DNA of 64,000 nt. It comes from Virgibacillus sp. SK37 (GTDB lineage Bacteria; Bacillota; Bacilli; Bacillales; Amphibacillaceae). A program made the position numbers and the translations under genes. This document shows positions 1-8,436 of the stretch, piece by piece. How positions within the stretch are numbered: position 1 is the first letter of the stretch; the number at the start of each line of letters is the position of its first letter. Location: contig NZ_CP007161.1 in the NCBI RefSeq assembly GCF_000725285.1, positions 2,828,213-2,892,212 on the forward strand, written 5' to 3'. The notes beneath the pieces are model-generated. The model was not told where the DNA came from and searched no databases. It was given only the letters and a program-made list of their open reading frames with translations.

Positions 1-167
1 ACTTTTTTAATTTACCTTATTTTCCTAAGGTTGTCAATGTGTTTGTTTGAATTTTTGAAAGCGGATTCGTGTGGAAAAGCCGTTTGTACAAGGAAGTAGT
101 TATAAATTTATATTTAATGGTAAAGATAAGACTACCTATATTATTAAACTATTAAGGAGGTAAGAAG

Positions 168-1052
168 ATGTCAGACAAGCATTCTGATAAAGGTAATAAT
201 GGCAAAACTACTACCGACCCAACTTCTAATTTACACGACCCTAGTCGTCGCCGATTTCTAAAAAATACAGGAATGGTAGCTGGAGGTGTAGTTGGTGGCT
301 CTTTGCTAGGAAGCTTGCTTACCAATCAATTTGCTACGGAAACCCCACCTAAAACAGATTCCCAACAGGAAACAGCTAATAATTATCAGGAAGCAAGGCA
401 ATTCTTTAGTCGATTGGAAGATTTTAAAGTATTAGAAGCTGCTACGGAGCGAATTTATCCTGAGGATGATAACGGACCTGGGGCAATTGGCCTTGGTGTT
501 CCCTATTTTATTGATAAACAACTGGCAGGCCCGTGGGGAATGAATGCAAGAGATTACCGACATGCGCCTTTCATTAAATATGATCAAGTGGAGAGTATGA
601 GAGGGAAAAGTGATGAAAAACTTCCTCCAAACCAACAGGGCGCACAAGGGGCGGATAATAAGCCTGAAACAGAATTACAACGTGATCAATCCCGTCTGAT
701 GAGAAGAGAAATCTTCTTACAAGGAATACGTCGGTTAAATACGGAAAGTCAAAAAAGGTTCAAAGTGGTATTTAATGAAGCTGAAGAAGAGCAACAAATT
801 GAACTACTCCAAGATATGGAATCAGGGAAAATTAAAATGAAGGGTGTCGCCTCCGAAAATTTCTTCATACTTTTACGACTGGCAACACTGGAGGGTGCTT
901 ATTCAGATCCGTTATATGGGGGCAATCGAAATATGGCTGGCTGGAAAATGAAGGAATTCCCTGGGGCACAAGCTTCCTATACAAACGTTATCGAAAAAGA
1001 TGAGTTCGCTAAATTGGATCCAATTAGCTTAAACAATTATCAAGGACACTAA
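168..1052 (+). CDS. Gluconate 2-dehydrogenase subunit 3 family protein (Tat-exported small subunit)
   Basis: Small subunit of a membrane-associated, FAD-dependent sugar/sugar-acid dehydrogenase of the gluconate 2-dehydrogenase type. Residues about 27-50 form a twin-arginine signal (SRRRFLKNTG followed by a glycine-rich hydrophobic stretch). The protein should therefore be exported folded, carrying the flavoprotein encoded next, which has no signal of its own. The conserved region with AATERIYPEDD (about 90-100) and the C-terminal GGNRNMAGWKMKEFPG is typical of the family. The ATG follows an AAGGAGGTAAGA ribosome site. The large subunit starts 21 bp downstream, so the two are surely co-transcribed. 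The cytochrome c subunit of the proteobacterial enzyme is not next to them here. The exact substrate cannot be told from sequence. Confidence 0.9.
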   Translation: MSDKHSDKGNNGKTTTDPTSNLHDPSRRRFLKNTGMVAGGVVGGSLLGSLLTNQFATETPPKTDSQQETANNYQEARQFFSRLEDFKVLEAATERIYPEDDNGPGAIGLGVPYFIDKQLAGPWGMNARDYRHAPFIKYDQVESMRGKSDEKLPPNQQGAQGADNKPETELQRDQSRLMRREIFLQGIRRLNTESQKRFKVVFNEAEEEQQIELLQDMESGKIKMKGVASENFFILLRLATLEGAYSDPLYGGNRNMAGWKMKEFPGAQASYTNVIEKDEFAKLDPISLNNYQGH

Positions 1053-1073
1053 ACTTATAAGGAGGGTTATAGA

Positions 1074-2831
1074 ATGGCAAAGAAGCTATCAAAAGTAGAT
1101 GCAGTAATTGTTGGCTCTGGTTGGGCCGGAGGAATTATTGCTGCCGAACTTGCTAAGAAAGGATACAAGGTAGTTGGACTTGAACGTGGAGAAAATAAAA
1201 AGCCGGAAGATTATATTGGCACGAAAGATGAATTACGTTTCTCCCGAAGATATGAAATGATGCAAGACCTAACAAAGGAAACAATAACTTCTAGAAAAAG
1301 AGATTCAGAAACGGCTTTACCAGTGCGCACGAATGAAAATGCCCTACTTGGAACGGATACAGGTGGAGCAGGGGTACATTGGAACGGTGTGAATTTTCGA
1401 TTCCTTCCATATGATTTTGAAATTTATAGCAAAACAGTAGAACGTTACGGTGAAGGGAAAATACCAAAAGATATGACTCTCCAAGACTGGGGAATTACAT
1501 ATAATGATTTGGAAAAGTATTACGACCAATATGAAAAAATGGCGGGAATTTCCGGGGAGAAAAACCCCATTGGACCAGAACGGTCAGATGATTATCCTAA
1601 CCCACCAATGAAGGATTCACCAGCCATCCGTCTTTTTAAAGAAGCAACCAAAAAGCTAGGTTATCACCCGTATCATATTCCAAGTGCCAATGTGTCCAAA
1701 ACATACGAGAACCCGGATGGGCAAACGATTAATGCTTGTATGTACTGTGCATTTTGTGAGACATATGGCTGTGATTTTGGCGCAAAATCGGACCCGTTAG
1801 TCACAGTTCTTCCTACAGCCAAGAAAACAGGAAACTATGAACTGCGGAATGGGGCTAATGTCACTCGTGTACTACACGATGGCAAACGTGCGACAGGTCT
1901 TTTATATACAGATAATACTACAGGGATAGAGTATGCACAACCAGCAGATATTGTCGTCCTTGCAGGGTTTATCTTTACCAATACCCGCCTATTATTATTA
2001 TCTGAGATTGGGACACCTTATAATCCCAAAAGTGGAAAAGGAATTATTGGCAAGAACTTCACCGGGCATTTTAATAACATTAATTATCTCGGGGCAAGAG
2101 GTTTCTTTGATGAGAAAAAATTTAATAACTTCGCTGGAGCAGGAGCGTTTGGGGCTACCATTGATGACTTCAGCGGAGATAATATCGACCATTCTCAATT
2201 GAAATTCCTTCATGGTTTTGAAGTTCAAATACAGACAACAGGAAACAGACCCATCGCTACTAATTTCGTTCCGAGCGGCACACCTTCCTGGGGAAAGGAA
2301 TTTAAAGATAAATCCTTGCATTATACCAATCGTAATCTATATGTAAATGCGTTAGCCGGTACGCTGCCATGGAAAAACAACTACATGGACCTTGATCCAA
2401 CGTATAAAGACTTCCTTGGTAATCCATTGTTACGGGTGACATATAAATATACAGATCAGGATAAAAACTTAATTAAGTATGCCATTGGAAAGTGTGAAGA
2501 GATTATGAAAGAAATGGGCGCAGATAAGGTCGAGCCTGATACCGTTCCGGATGACATAGACTTTAACAGTTCCTATACGACAGGGCACTTTGGGGGTGGC
2601 GTCATCATGGGAGAAGATCCTGACACCTCTGCGGTTAACAATTATTCTCAGATGTGGGATATGGACAATCTATTTGTTGTGGGTGCCTCTTCCTTCCCAC
2701 ACTTTCCAAACTATAACCCGACGGAAACTGTAGGTGCTCTTGCATACCGTGCCGCAGAGGGAATTGATAACTATTTAAGCAACGGTGGCGGTTTATTAGT
2801 AAATAGACAAAACAAAAGGAAAAATGCATAG
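1074..2831 (+). CDS. GMC family oxidoreductase, gluconate 2-dehydrogenase-type flavoprotein subunit
   Basis: 585-residue FAD-dependent oxidoreductase, the catalytic partner of the preceding subunit. The N-terminus has the dinucleotide-binding fold VIVGSGWAGGIIAAELAKKG (residues about 11-30). The C-terminus has the GMC-type FAD/active-site region with TTGHFGGGVIMG (about 503) and FPHFPNYNPTETVGALAYR (about 546). A cysteine-containing patch CMYCAFCETYGC lies at about 222-233, as in the gluconate dehydrogenase flavoprotein branch. Oxidation of a sugar or polyol would pass electrons to the respiratory chain. The ATG is preceded by AAGGAGGGTTATAGA. A terminator follows the stop directly, so this is a two-gene operon. 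Sorbitol, gluconate or another aldose are all possible substrates. Confidence 0.9.
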   Translation: MAKKLSKVDAVIVGSGWAGGIIAAELAKKGYKVVGLERGENKKPEDYIGTKDELRFSRRYEMMQDLTKETITSRKRDSETALPVRTNENALLGTDTGGAGVHWNGVNFRFLPYDFEIYSKTVERYGEGKIPKDMTLQDWGITYNDLEKYYDQYEKMAGISGEKNPIGPERSDDYPNPPMKDSPAIRLFKEATKKLGYHPYHIPSANVSKTYENPDGQTINACMYCAFCETYGCDFGAKSDPLVTVLPTAKKTGNYELRNGANVTRVLHDGKRATGLLYTDNTTGIEYAQPADIVVLAGFIFTNTRLLLLSEIGTPYNPKSGKGIIGKNFTGHFNNINYLGARGFFDEKKFNNFAGAGAFGATIDDFSGDNIDHSQLKFLHGFEVQIQTTGNRPIATNFVPSGTPSWGKEFKDKSLHYTNRNLYVNALAGTLPWKNNYMDLDPTYKDFLGNPLLRVTYKYTDQDKNLIKYAIGKCEEIMKEMGADKVEPDTVPDDIDFNSSYTTGHFGGGVIMGEDPDTSAVNNYSQMWDMDNLFVVGASSFPHFPNYNPTETVGALAYRAAEGIDNYLSNGGGLLVNRQNKRKNA

Positions 2832-2844
2832 TTACTATTTAGAG

Positions 2845-2880
2845 AAGGAAACGGAATATTATCGTTTCCTTTTCATTTTA
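2845..2880 (+). terminator. Intrinsic terminator after the dehydrogenase operon
   Basis: AAGGAAACG pairs with CGTTTCCTT across a 9-base loop and is followed by TTCATTTTA. It lies 14 bp past the flavoprotein stop. Confidence 0.8.
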
Positions 2881-3120
2881 TTAAATTGAGTTATTAAAAT
2901 GACCATGAATATCTTTAATGAAGCGCGTTACAATTGGCGGCAAGTATCTGTTTTTATTTGTCGCTAAATAGACTGTTCTTGAAAGGACAGGATCCTTCAT
3001 TCGCATAACACTTATCTTTTTAAGCGAATCCTCTTCTATATAATTCTGCGGTATTATTGTACTTCCCAAACCTTTTTCTACTAAACTGCAAGCCGTTTTA
3101 ATTGATGTATTTGCGATGCC
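2881..3120 (-). pseudogene. LysR-type regulator, C-terminal remnant
   Basis: The minus strand reads GIANTSIKTACSLVEKGLG, then STIIPQNY, and ends in YLPPIVTRFIKDI before a TAA at 2881. This is the last quarter of a LysR-family effector-binding domain: the VEKGLGSTIIP strand and the terminal helix. The reading frame begins abruptly at about 3120, with no helix-turn-helix domain upstream, so only about 80 residues of a normal 290-300 survive. No usable start is visible. It is probably the stump left by a deletion whose other end adjoins the GalNAc operon terminator. Confidence 0.7.
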
Positions 3121-3163
3121 AATTATTATTACAACGATTAATATGTTTAGTTAAAACTAAAGA

Positions 3164-3202
3164 AAAGAGCAGATTTTAGTTACACATCATCTGCTCTTTT
3201 TT
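3164..3202 (-). terminator. Terminator of the GalNAc operon
   Basis: AAAGAGCAGAT and ATCTGCTCTTTT form a stem just past the lacC-like stop codon. A T-rich tract is available in the minus-strand direction. Confidence 0.75.
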
Positions 3203-3216
3203 CTTTATCTTACATA

Positions 3217-4155
3217 TTAAATATTCATTTCTTCTACTTTTATTTCCTTCATACACCAGTCAATTTTAGTTGTGTCAATGTAACCTGTTTTTTCCTGCAT
3301 GGCATTCAAAACTCCCATAGTTAAACCATACTTTATGAGTTCCTCACCCCTAAGGTTTCTTGCTAAACCGGAAGCAAAGCCTGCAATGACAGAATCTCCG
3401 GAACCAACCGGGTTAACCGCCTTTACTTTTGGTATTTGTGCATAGTAAAGTGTGTTTGTATGTTTCACCACAGCTCCATCTGCACCCAAAGTAACCACTA
3501 TCCATGGTATATCTCGGAGTACATCTCGCTGCAGTGCTTCAGCCACAGCCACCTCCGTGGTCAATTCTCTTCCGATCAAGTCAGCTAATTCAGACTGGTT
3601 CGGTTTTATCAGGAAAGGCTTGGTCTCGTTTTCAAGTACACGCTTCAACAACTCTCCCTTTGTATCAAGGAGCACAGGGGTCTTCGTTTTTCCAGTAATC
3701 GTTAGTACATCATTATAATAACTGAATTTTAACCCCTTCGGCAAACTTCCTGAGATAGTAATATAATCAGCCTGGTGTAAATACTCTTCCATCTTATCCA
3801 GGAATATAGTTGCTTCTTCTTGAGAGATCTCCGGGCCACTTTCCAATATTTCTGTTTGCTGTCCTTCATGAAGAACAGCTATACAGTTTCTAGTTTGCCC
3901 AGCAATAGAAACATAAAAGTCCTTGACATCCATCGTTCTTAATTCTTCATGAATGAATTCACCCAGATTGCCACCAAGGAATCCCGTAGCAGCAACATCC
4001 TCTCCAAGCTGCTTCAACACCCTTGTCACATTTAGTCCCTTTCCACCAGCTGTTTTTGATACATCAGTGACTCGATTTACCGTATCCAATTTGAATTCAT
4101 CTGGAAGATGATAGCTAATATCTACAGAAGGATTTAAAGTAATTGTTAGAATCAA
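3217..4155 (-). CDS. lacC: Tagatose-6-phosphate kinase / 1-phosphofructokinase family kinase
   Basis: PfkB-family sugar-phosphate kinase of 312 residues. The N-terminus ITLNPSVDISYHL and the GGKGLNVTRVL motif (about 38-48) are the LacC/FruK substrate-side signature. The second PfkB signature NPVGSGDSVIAGFASG (about 246) carries the catalytic aspartate. Next to a LacD-type aldolase it most likely phosphorylates tagatose-6-phosphate to the 1,6-bisphosphate. 1-Phosphofructokinase activity cannot be excluded by sequence alone. It starts at TTG behind AAGGAGGAATG. It is the last gene of the GalNAc operon, 32 bp after lacD, and is followed by a strong terminator. Confidence 0.88.
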   Translation of the reverse strand: MILTITLNPSVDISYHLPDEFKLDTVNRVTDVSKTAGGKGLNVTRVLKQLGEDVAATGFLGGNLGEFIHEELRTMDVKDFYVSIAGQTRNCIAVLHEGQQTEILESGPEISQEEATIFLDKMEEYLHQADYITISGSLPKGLKFSYYNDVLTITGKTKTPVLLDTKGELLKRVLENETKPFLIKPNQSELADLIGRELTTEVAVAEALQRDVLRDIPWIVVTLGADGAVVKHTNTLYYAQIPKVKAVNPVGSGDSVIAGFASGLARNLRGEELIKYGLTMGVLNAMQEKTGYIDTTKIDWCMKEIKVEEMNI

Positions 4156-4187
4156 GCAGAATCATTCCTCCTTATTCCCCGCTTAAA

Positions 4188-5147
4188 CTAGTAGCCACAG
4201 CTAGAGGCCGTAAAATCGAGCACATCATTCAATTCAGTAATATTGTTTTTACCATCTTTTTGCAACCACTTTTCAGCTGCGTTTGTTCCTTCTTCTTTAT
4301 AGCGATGTGCTGCACCACTCCATGTTGCTCTACCACATAACACGCCATGGAAAGATGCTGATGCTTCTTTCGCAAATTTCAATGTTTCCTGGAATAATTC
4401 TGCACTTACGCCAGCACTTAGGAAAATATAAGGAATGTCACTTACTTCACTCTGTTGTTTAAAGTAGTTAGCTGCTTCCTCTTGTGTATGGATAACCTCA
4501 CCTTCAGCATATCCTTCTACAAAATTCATATTTACTGGGACTTCCATTTTAAGTACATCTACACCGAAGCGAGCTTGGGAAAAATGTCTCATTGACTCAA
4601 TAACTTTTCTTGGCTTTACTTTCGCATATTCTACTCCTTTAGCGTCAGAAATATTTTCATCATATGTAATGATTTCAAGGAAAAAAGGCACTTCCTCTGC
4701 ATTACATTCCGACCCAATCCGTTCTACAAATACATCTTTTTTTTCATTAATATCACTTGGATCGTCGATATCATGATAAATTAGTACCTTAATGCCGTCT
4801 GCACCTTTTTCTACTAAACGCTTAACAGACCATTCAGGCAGAAGACTTGGAAATCTTCCAGGCTCGGTAGTGTCATAACCCGTTTTTTCGTAGGCAACAA
4901 GCAAGCCACAATTTGCATCCTTTTCGTTCACCGCCGGCCAGCCGTATTCCGGATCTAATAGAATGGCAGATGCATATTTAGTAAGATTTCCTGATACAAG
5001 TGACTTAAAGTTTTCGATTTGTTCCTTTGAAGTATCCTCGCCCATCATACGTTTCAATGCTCCTCTTTGATCAATAGCCAATGCACTGAAATATCCGTTC
5101 TTATTCGTTAGTTTTTTTAAACGAGCTATTTTAGCTTCACTTTTCAT
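4188..5147 (-). CDS. lacD: Tagatose 1,6-diphosphate aldolase
   Basis: 319-residue class I aldolase of the LacD family (usual length about 325). It splits tagatose-1,6-bisphosphate into dihydroxyacetone phosphate and glyceraldehyde-3-phosphate. The N-terminus [18 protein letters not shown], the [11 protein letters not shown] segment (about 200, expected Schiff-base lysine) and the C-terminal [13 protein letters not shown] are family features. It sits between the deacetylase and the tagatose-6-P kinase with 26 and 32 bp gaps and is the lower half of the tagatose pathway. The start is ATG behind a GGAG-type site. Confidence 0.92.
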   Translation of the reverse strand: MKSEAKIARLKKLTNKNGYFSALAIDQRGALKRMMGEDTSKEQIENFKSLVSGNLTKYASAILLDPEYGWPAVNEKDANCGLLVAYEKTGYDTTEPGRFPSLLPEWSVKRLVEKGADGIKVLIYHDIDDPSDINEKKDVFVERIGSECNAEEVPFFLEIITYDENISDAKGVEYAKVKPRKVIESMRHFSQARFGVDVLKMEVPVNMNFVEGYAEGEVIHTQEEAANYFKQQSEVSDIPYIFLSAGVSAELFQETLKFAKEASASFHGVLCGRATWSGAAHRYKEEGTNAAEKWLQKDGKNNITELNDVLDFTASSCGY

Positions 5148-5173
5148 TGTTTTATTTCTCCTTACTTTTCAAA

Positions 5174-6319
5174 TTATTTTTCGTATACAATCGATCCATT
5201 AACTGCTGTAACAATGACCTCCATACTAGGACTTAGAACAACAAAGTCCGCAAACTTCCCTGATTGGATACTTCCTAGTTCATTATCCTTGTTAAGGCTT
5301 TTTGCAGGGGAAAGACTAGCAAGATGCCAGATTTCACTTAAATTCTTTCCAGTCCATTGTGAAAGGTTTTGCACCCCGTCCAATAATCGGAGAGTACTTC
5401 CAGCAAGGGATCCTGTTTCTGTTCGAGCAACTCCATTTTTCATCACTACAGGAAACTCACCTAAATGGTATTTTCCATCAGGCATTAATCCAGCTCGCAT
5501 GCAATCCGTAATTAGTTGCAACTTATCCCCTTTTAATTGATAAGCCATGGAGGCTACTTCTGGATGTACATGGAAACCGTCACAGATAATTTCAGCGAAA
5601 GCGTTTTTTAGTGTTAATGCTGCTCCTGCAACTCCTGGCGCCCGGTGATGTAACCCAGACATCCCATTAAATAAATGTACAAAATTACGTGCCCCTGCAT
5701 GCACAGCATCTACACAACATGTATAGCTAGCATCTGTGTGAGCAATGCTAGCCAGGACCCCGGAATTCGCAACCTTCTGAATAAATTGCTCAGCCCCTTC
5801 TCTTTCCGGAGCAAGTGCTATCTTTACAATTGAACCTTCAGCTAACTCTTGCCAATGGACAAACTCCTCAAGGGAAGGGTCAGAAAAGTAACTTGGGTTT
5901 TGTGCCCCTTTATGCTTCTCAGTGAAATAAGGACCTTCAAGAAAAATCCCTTCTGAAACAGCTCCAGGTAACCCCTCTGCAACTGCCTGTCTAACGGCTT
6001 TAATGGCTTTCACCAAATCACTTCTAGATGAAGTTAACGTTGTAGGAAGAAAACGTGTCACCCCTATTTTTGCAATCTCTTCTGATATATTAAGAACAGC
6101 TTCCTGCGTCCCATCCATAATGTCAAACCCAGCTATTCCATGAATATGCGTATCAAACAATCCCGGGGCAACAGTACAGTCGCCCCAGTCTTTTATCTCC
6201 ACACCACTTGGAACCTCATCAACAAAACCGGCAAATTTATGATCTTTGATAGCTAAGTAACCATCTGATTTCTCTCCGTCTTCAAGTAAAAAACGATCTG
6301 CTTTTATAATGTAATCCAT
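5174..6319 (-). CDS. nagA: N-acetylglucosamine/N-acetylgalactosamine-6-phosphate deacetylase
   Basis: Amidohydrolase-fold deacetylase of about 381 residues that removes acetate from GlcNAc-6-P or GalNAc-6-P. Visible features are the metal-binding GLFDTHIHG (about 55), EGPYF (about 130), HLFNGMSGLHHR (about 217), DGFHVHPE (about 247) and LITDCMRAG (about 272), where the aspartate is catalytic. I place the start at the ATG at 6319, behind AGAAGGTTT, rather than the TTG 9 bp upstream. With AgaS and LacC/LacD next to it and no NagB, the physiological substrate is probably GalNAc-6-P, so agaA could be the better functional name. Confidence 0.92.
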   Translation of the reverse strand: MDYIIKADRFLLEDGEKSDGYLAIKDHKFAGFVDEVPSGVEIKDWGDCTVAPGLFDTHIHGIAGFDIMDGTQEAVLNISEEIAKIGVTRFLPTTLTSSRSDLVKAIKAVRQAVAEGLPGAVSEGIFLEGPYFTEKHKGAQNPSYFSDPSLEEFVHWQELAEGSIVKIALAPEREGAEQFIQKVANSGVLASIAHTDASYTCCVDAVHAGARNFVHLFNGMSGLHHRAPGVAGAALTLKNAFAEIICDGFHVHPEVASMAYQLKGDKLQLITDCMRAGLMPDGKYHLGEFPVVMKNGVARTETGSLAGSTLRLLDGVQNLSQWTGKNLSEIWHLASLSPAKSLNKDNELGSIQSGKFADFVVLSPSMEVIVTAVNGSIVYEK

Positions 6320-6357
6320 TGATATCAAACCTTCTTTTATATAAATAGATTAATAGT

Positions 6358-7533
6358 TTATCCTTCATAATCATGGATGGTTACACCTTGTACTACTCGA
6401 TTTATCGTACCATCCGGGCTTGGATTATCAGGAGTAATACCGAGCTTCATTGATTTTTTCATTGCTAATACTTGTGCAAACATAATGTATAAGAATCCAA
6501 GCTCCAAATCAGTCGCTAAAGCTTCCCCATTAAAGTTTACGCTTATTACCCAGTCAGCCAGTTTTTTCACTTCATCATCTATTTTTTCAGTCACCGCAAT
6601 TACTTTCATTCCATTATTTGCGCTAGCAAGCTCTTTCAATATATCCAGATCGTACTTGCGGGTATATGCATTACTAGATAAGAAAACAACAACGAGTGAT
6701 TGGTTATTCACAATAGACTTAGGACCATGTCGGAATCCTAAGGAAGATTCATATAATGCCACTACATTGCCAGCTGTCAACTCTAACATTTTCAAAGATG
6801 CTTCATGAGCAAGCTGTCCTAATAAGCCAGAACCTAAGTAAATAATCCGATTAAAATCGAAGTTTAAAATATCATCTACTTGATCAGCGACACTTTCTCT
6901 AAGCTGCTCAGCGTTTGAAATAACTTTTGTTGTTTCTTCTCCCGTAAATGGTTGCGGATTAAATAGTTGATATGCTGCCAACATCATTGTTGAAAAGCTA
7001 CTTGTCATTGCCAATGATTTATCATTAGATTTTTCAGGCATAAGCAATAGAATACTATTATTGTCATTGCGGATATTCTGAGCAAGCTGTCCTTCCTTGT
7101 TACAAGTAATCACGACCTGATAGAAATTTTTGATCAGTTTCTGCCCCAACTCAACGGTAGCAACACTTTCGGGACTGTTCCCTGAACGTGCAAAGGAGAC
7201 CATAATAGTAGGGGTTTCTGCCTGTAAATATGCGGTCGGATTGGACACAATATTTGTGGTAGGTACCGCTTCAAAATGAACGTGATCCTTATTCAATCTA
7301 TTCAGTTCTGGTGCTAGCGTATCTCCAACAAAAGCGGAAGTTCCAGCACCTGTTAAAATAACGCGTACGTGAGGATGCTTTTGATAAATTGATTCTAAAA
7401 ACTCGTTATATCTCTCTTTATTCTTAAAAAATTCAGTTACCCATTCCTTCCATACCTCTGGCTGGTGATGAATTTCTGTGCAGGTATGGTTTGCACCCAT
7501 CTTTTCTATTTCGTGAGTATCTAAGTTAAACAA
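6358..7533 (-). CDS. agaS: AgaS-family SIS-domain sugar-phosphate isomerase/deaminase
   Basis: 391-residue protein with two SIS (sugar isomerase) domains. The first carries VILTGAGTSAFVGD (about 59) and SFARSGNSPESVA (about 116). The second carries IIYLGSGLLGQLAHEASLKMLE (about 229) and SSLGFRHGPKSIV (about 262). AgaS converts galactosamine-6-phosphate to tagatose-6-phosphate with release of ammonia, linking the NagA product to the LacC substrate. The start is probably TTG after a GAAGGGAAG site. It directly follows the operator palindrome at 7559-7576. Fructosamine deglycase relatives share the fold, but the tagatose genes alongside favour AgaS. Confidence 0.9.
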   Translation of the reverse strand: MFNLDTHEIEKMGANHTCTEIHHQPEVWKEWVTEFFKNKERYNEFLESIYQKHPHVRVILTGAGTSAFVGDTLAPELNRLNKDHVHFEAVPTTNIVSNPTAYLQAETPTIMVSFARSGNSPESVATVELGQKLIKNFYQVVITCNKEGQLAQNIRNDNNSILLLMPEKSNDKSLAMTSSFSTMMLAAYQLFNPQPFTGEETTKVISNAEQLRESVADQVDDILNFDFNRIIYLGSGLLGQLAHEASLKMLELTAGNVVALYESSLGFRHGPKSIVNNQSLVVVFLSSNAYTRKYDLDILKELASANNGMKVIAVTEKIDDEVKKLADWVISVNFNGEALATDLELGFLYIMFAQVLAMKKSMKLGITPDNPSPDGTINRVVQGVTIHDYEG

Positions 7534-7558
7534 CTTACCTACTTCCCTTCTTTTAAAA

Positions 7559-7576
7559 GGTTATGTTGTCATAACC
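7559..7576. promoter_or_regulatory. GntR-family operator (site 2)
   Basis: Perfect palindrome GGTTATG-TTGT-CATAACC in the gap between the gntR-type gene and agaS. It shares the GGTTAT/ATAACC half-sites with the palindrome ahead of gntR at 8368. That suggests a second binding site for the same repressor, controlling agaS-nagA-lacD-lacC. Confidence 0.7.
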
Positions 7577-7618
7577 AGTATTAGTATTTTAAAACTCTAC
7601 TTATTTTAAAATAGAGTT

Positions 7619-8350
7619 TTACTTCAATTCCACTGTGTAATCAAATTTATCACCACGTGCAATGCTGATAGTATATTCAATCAGATCATCCTGGTAATAA
7701 GCATAACGTCGAATAAGCATGGCCGGAAGTTCTAACTCAGCTTGCAAATAAGCAGCCTCTTGCTTTCGTACAGTAGTAGCCGAGAAACGCTCACGCGCTC
7801 TAGTGACAACAATTTGATATTCTTCCTGAAATAAATCATACATTGGTTTTTTTTCAAGCATCTCTTTTGTAAGATTAGGGAATAACCTGACTGGAAGGTA
7901 TGAAGTTTCATACATTAATGGTTCTTGATCTGCTAAACGCAGCCTTATAACCTGAAACACTTCTTCTAACGGTTGTAAATTCATCTTTCCAGCAAGCCTT
8001 TCATCTACAGGCATTTGCTGAAAGGAAATCACTTTTGTCGTCGGCACCTTCCCAAGTTCCTTCATCTGTTCCGTAAAGCTGTATAACTGTACCAAATTTT
8101 GATTGTACATCTTTGACGCAATAAAAGTACCTTTGCCATGCAACTTGTAGATATAGCCTTCTCTTTCCAATTCTTGTAGAGCCTGCCGGACAGTTATTCT
8201 GCTCAAATTATAAATTTCACATAATTCCCGTTCTGATGGCAGTTTTTCATGCTCTTGATACGTTTGGTTATTAATCTTTTTCACTAACTCATCCATTAAT
8301 TGCAAATAGAGCGGAATCCTGCTTTGTTTATCCAATGTTACTTCCACCAC
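7619..8350 (-). CDS. GntR family (HutC/UTRA) transcriptional repressor of the GalNAc operon
   Basis: 243 residues. Residues about 8-75 form a GntR winged helix (IPLYLQLMDELV, LPSERELCEIYNLSRITVRQALQELEREG split over two helices). Residues about 95-240 form a UTRA ligand-binding domain, which in NagR/AgaR-type regulators senses amino-sugar phosphates. It lies inside the operon between PP2C and agaS. Perfect palindromes flank the gene on both sides (8368-8385 and 7559-7576), so autoregulation plus control of the downstream genes is likely. The start is GTG at 8350 or TTG 15 bp further in. Confidence 0.88.
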   Translation of the reverse strand: MVEVTLDKQSRIPLYLQLMDELVKKINNQTYQEHEKLPSERELCEIYNLSRITVRQALQELEREGYIYKLHGKGTFIASKMYNQNLVQLYSFTEQMKELGKVPTTKVISFQQMPVDERLAGKMNLQPLEEVFQVIRLRLADQEPLMYETSYLPVRLFPNLTKEMLEKKPMYDLFQEEYQIVVTRARERFSATTVRKQEAAYLQAELELPAMLIRRYAYYQDDLIEYTISIARGDKFDYTVELK

Positions 8351-8367
8351 TTTCCCTTACTTTCCAA

Positions 8368-8385
8368 AAGTGGTTATAACCACTT
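8368..8385. promoter_or_regulatory. GntR-family operator (site 1)
   Basis: Perfect 18-bp palindrome AAGTGGTTATAACCACTT, 17 bp upstream of the GntR start. The core GGTTATAACC matches the half-sites of the palindrome at 7559. This is the layout expected of an autoregulated GntR/HutC repressor. Confidence 0.75.
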
Positions 8386-8436
8386 AAACTCATTATATAT
8401 TTTTAAACCTTGATTGTAAAGTTCATTGATAAAAGT

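Noticed and set aside
1-167. Part of an upstream gene at the left edge
   Set aside because: No frame with coding character reaches the edge; it looks like a promoter region, although a clear -35/-10 pair was not identified.
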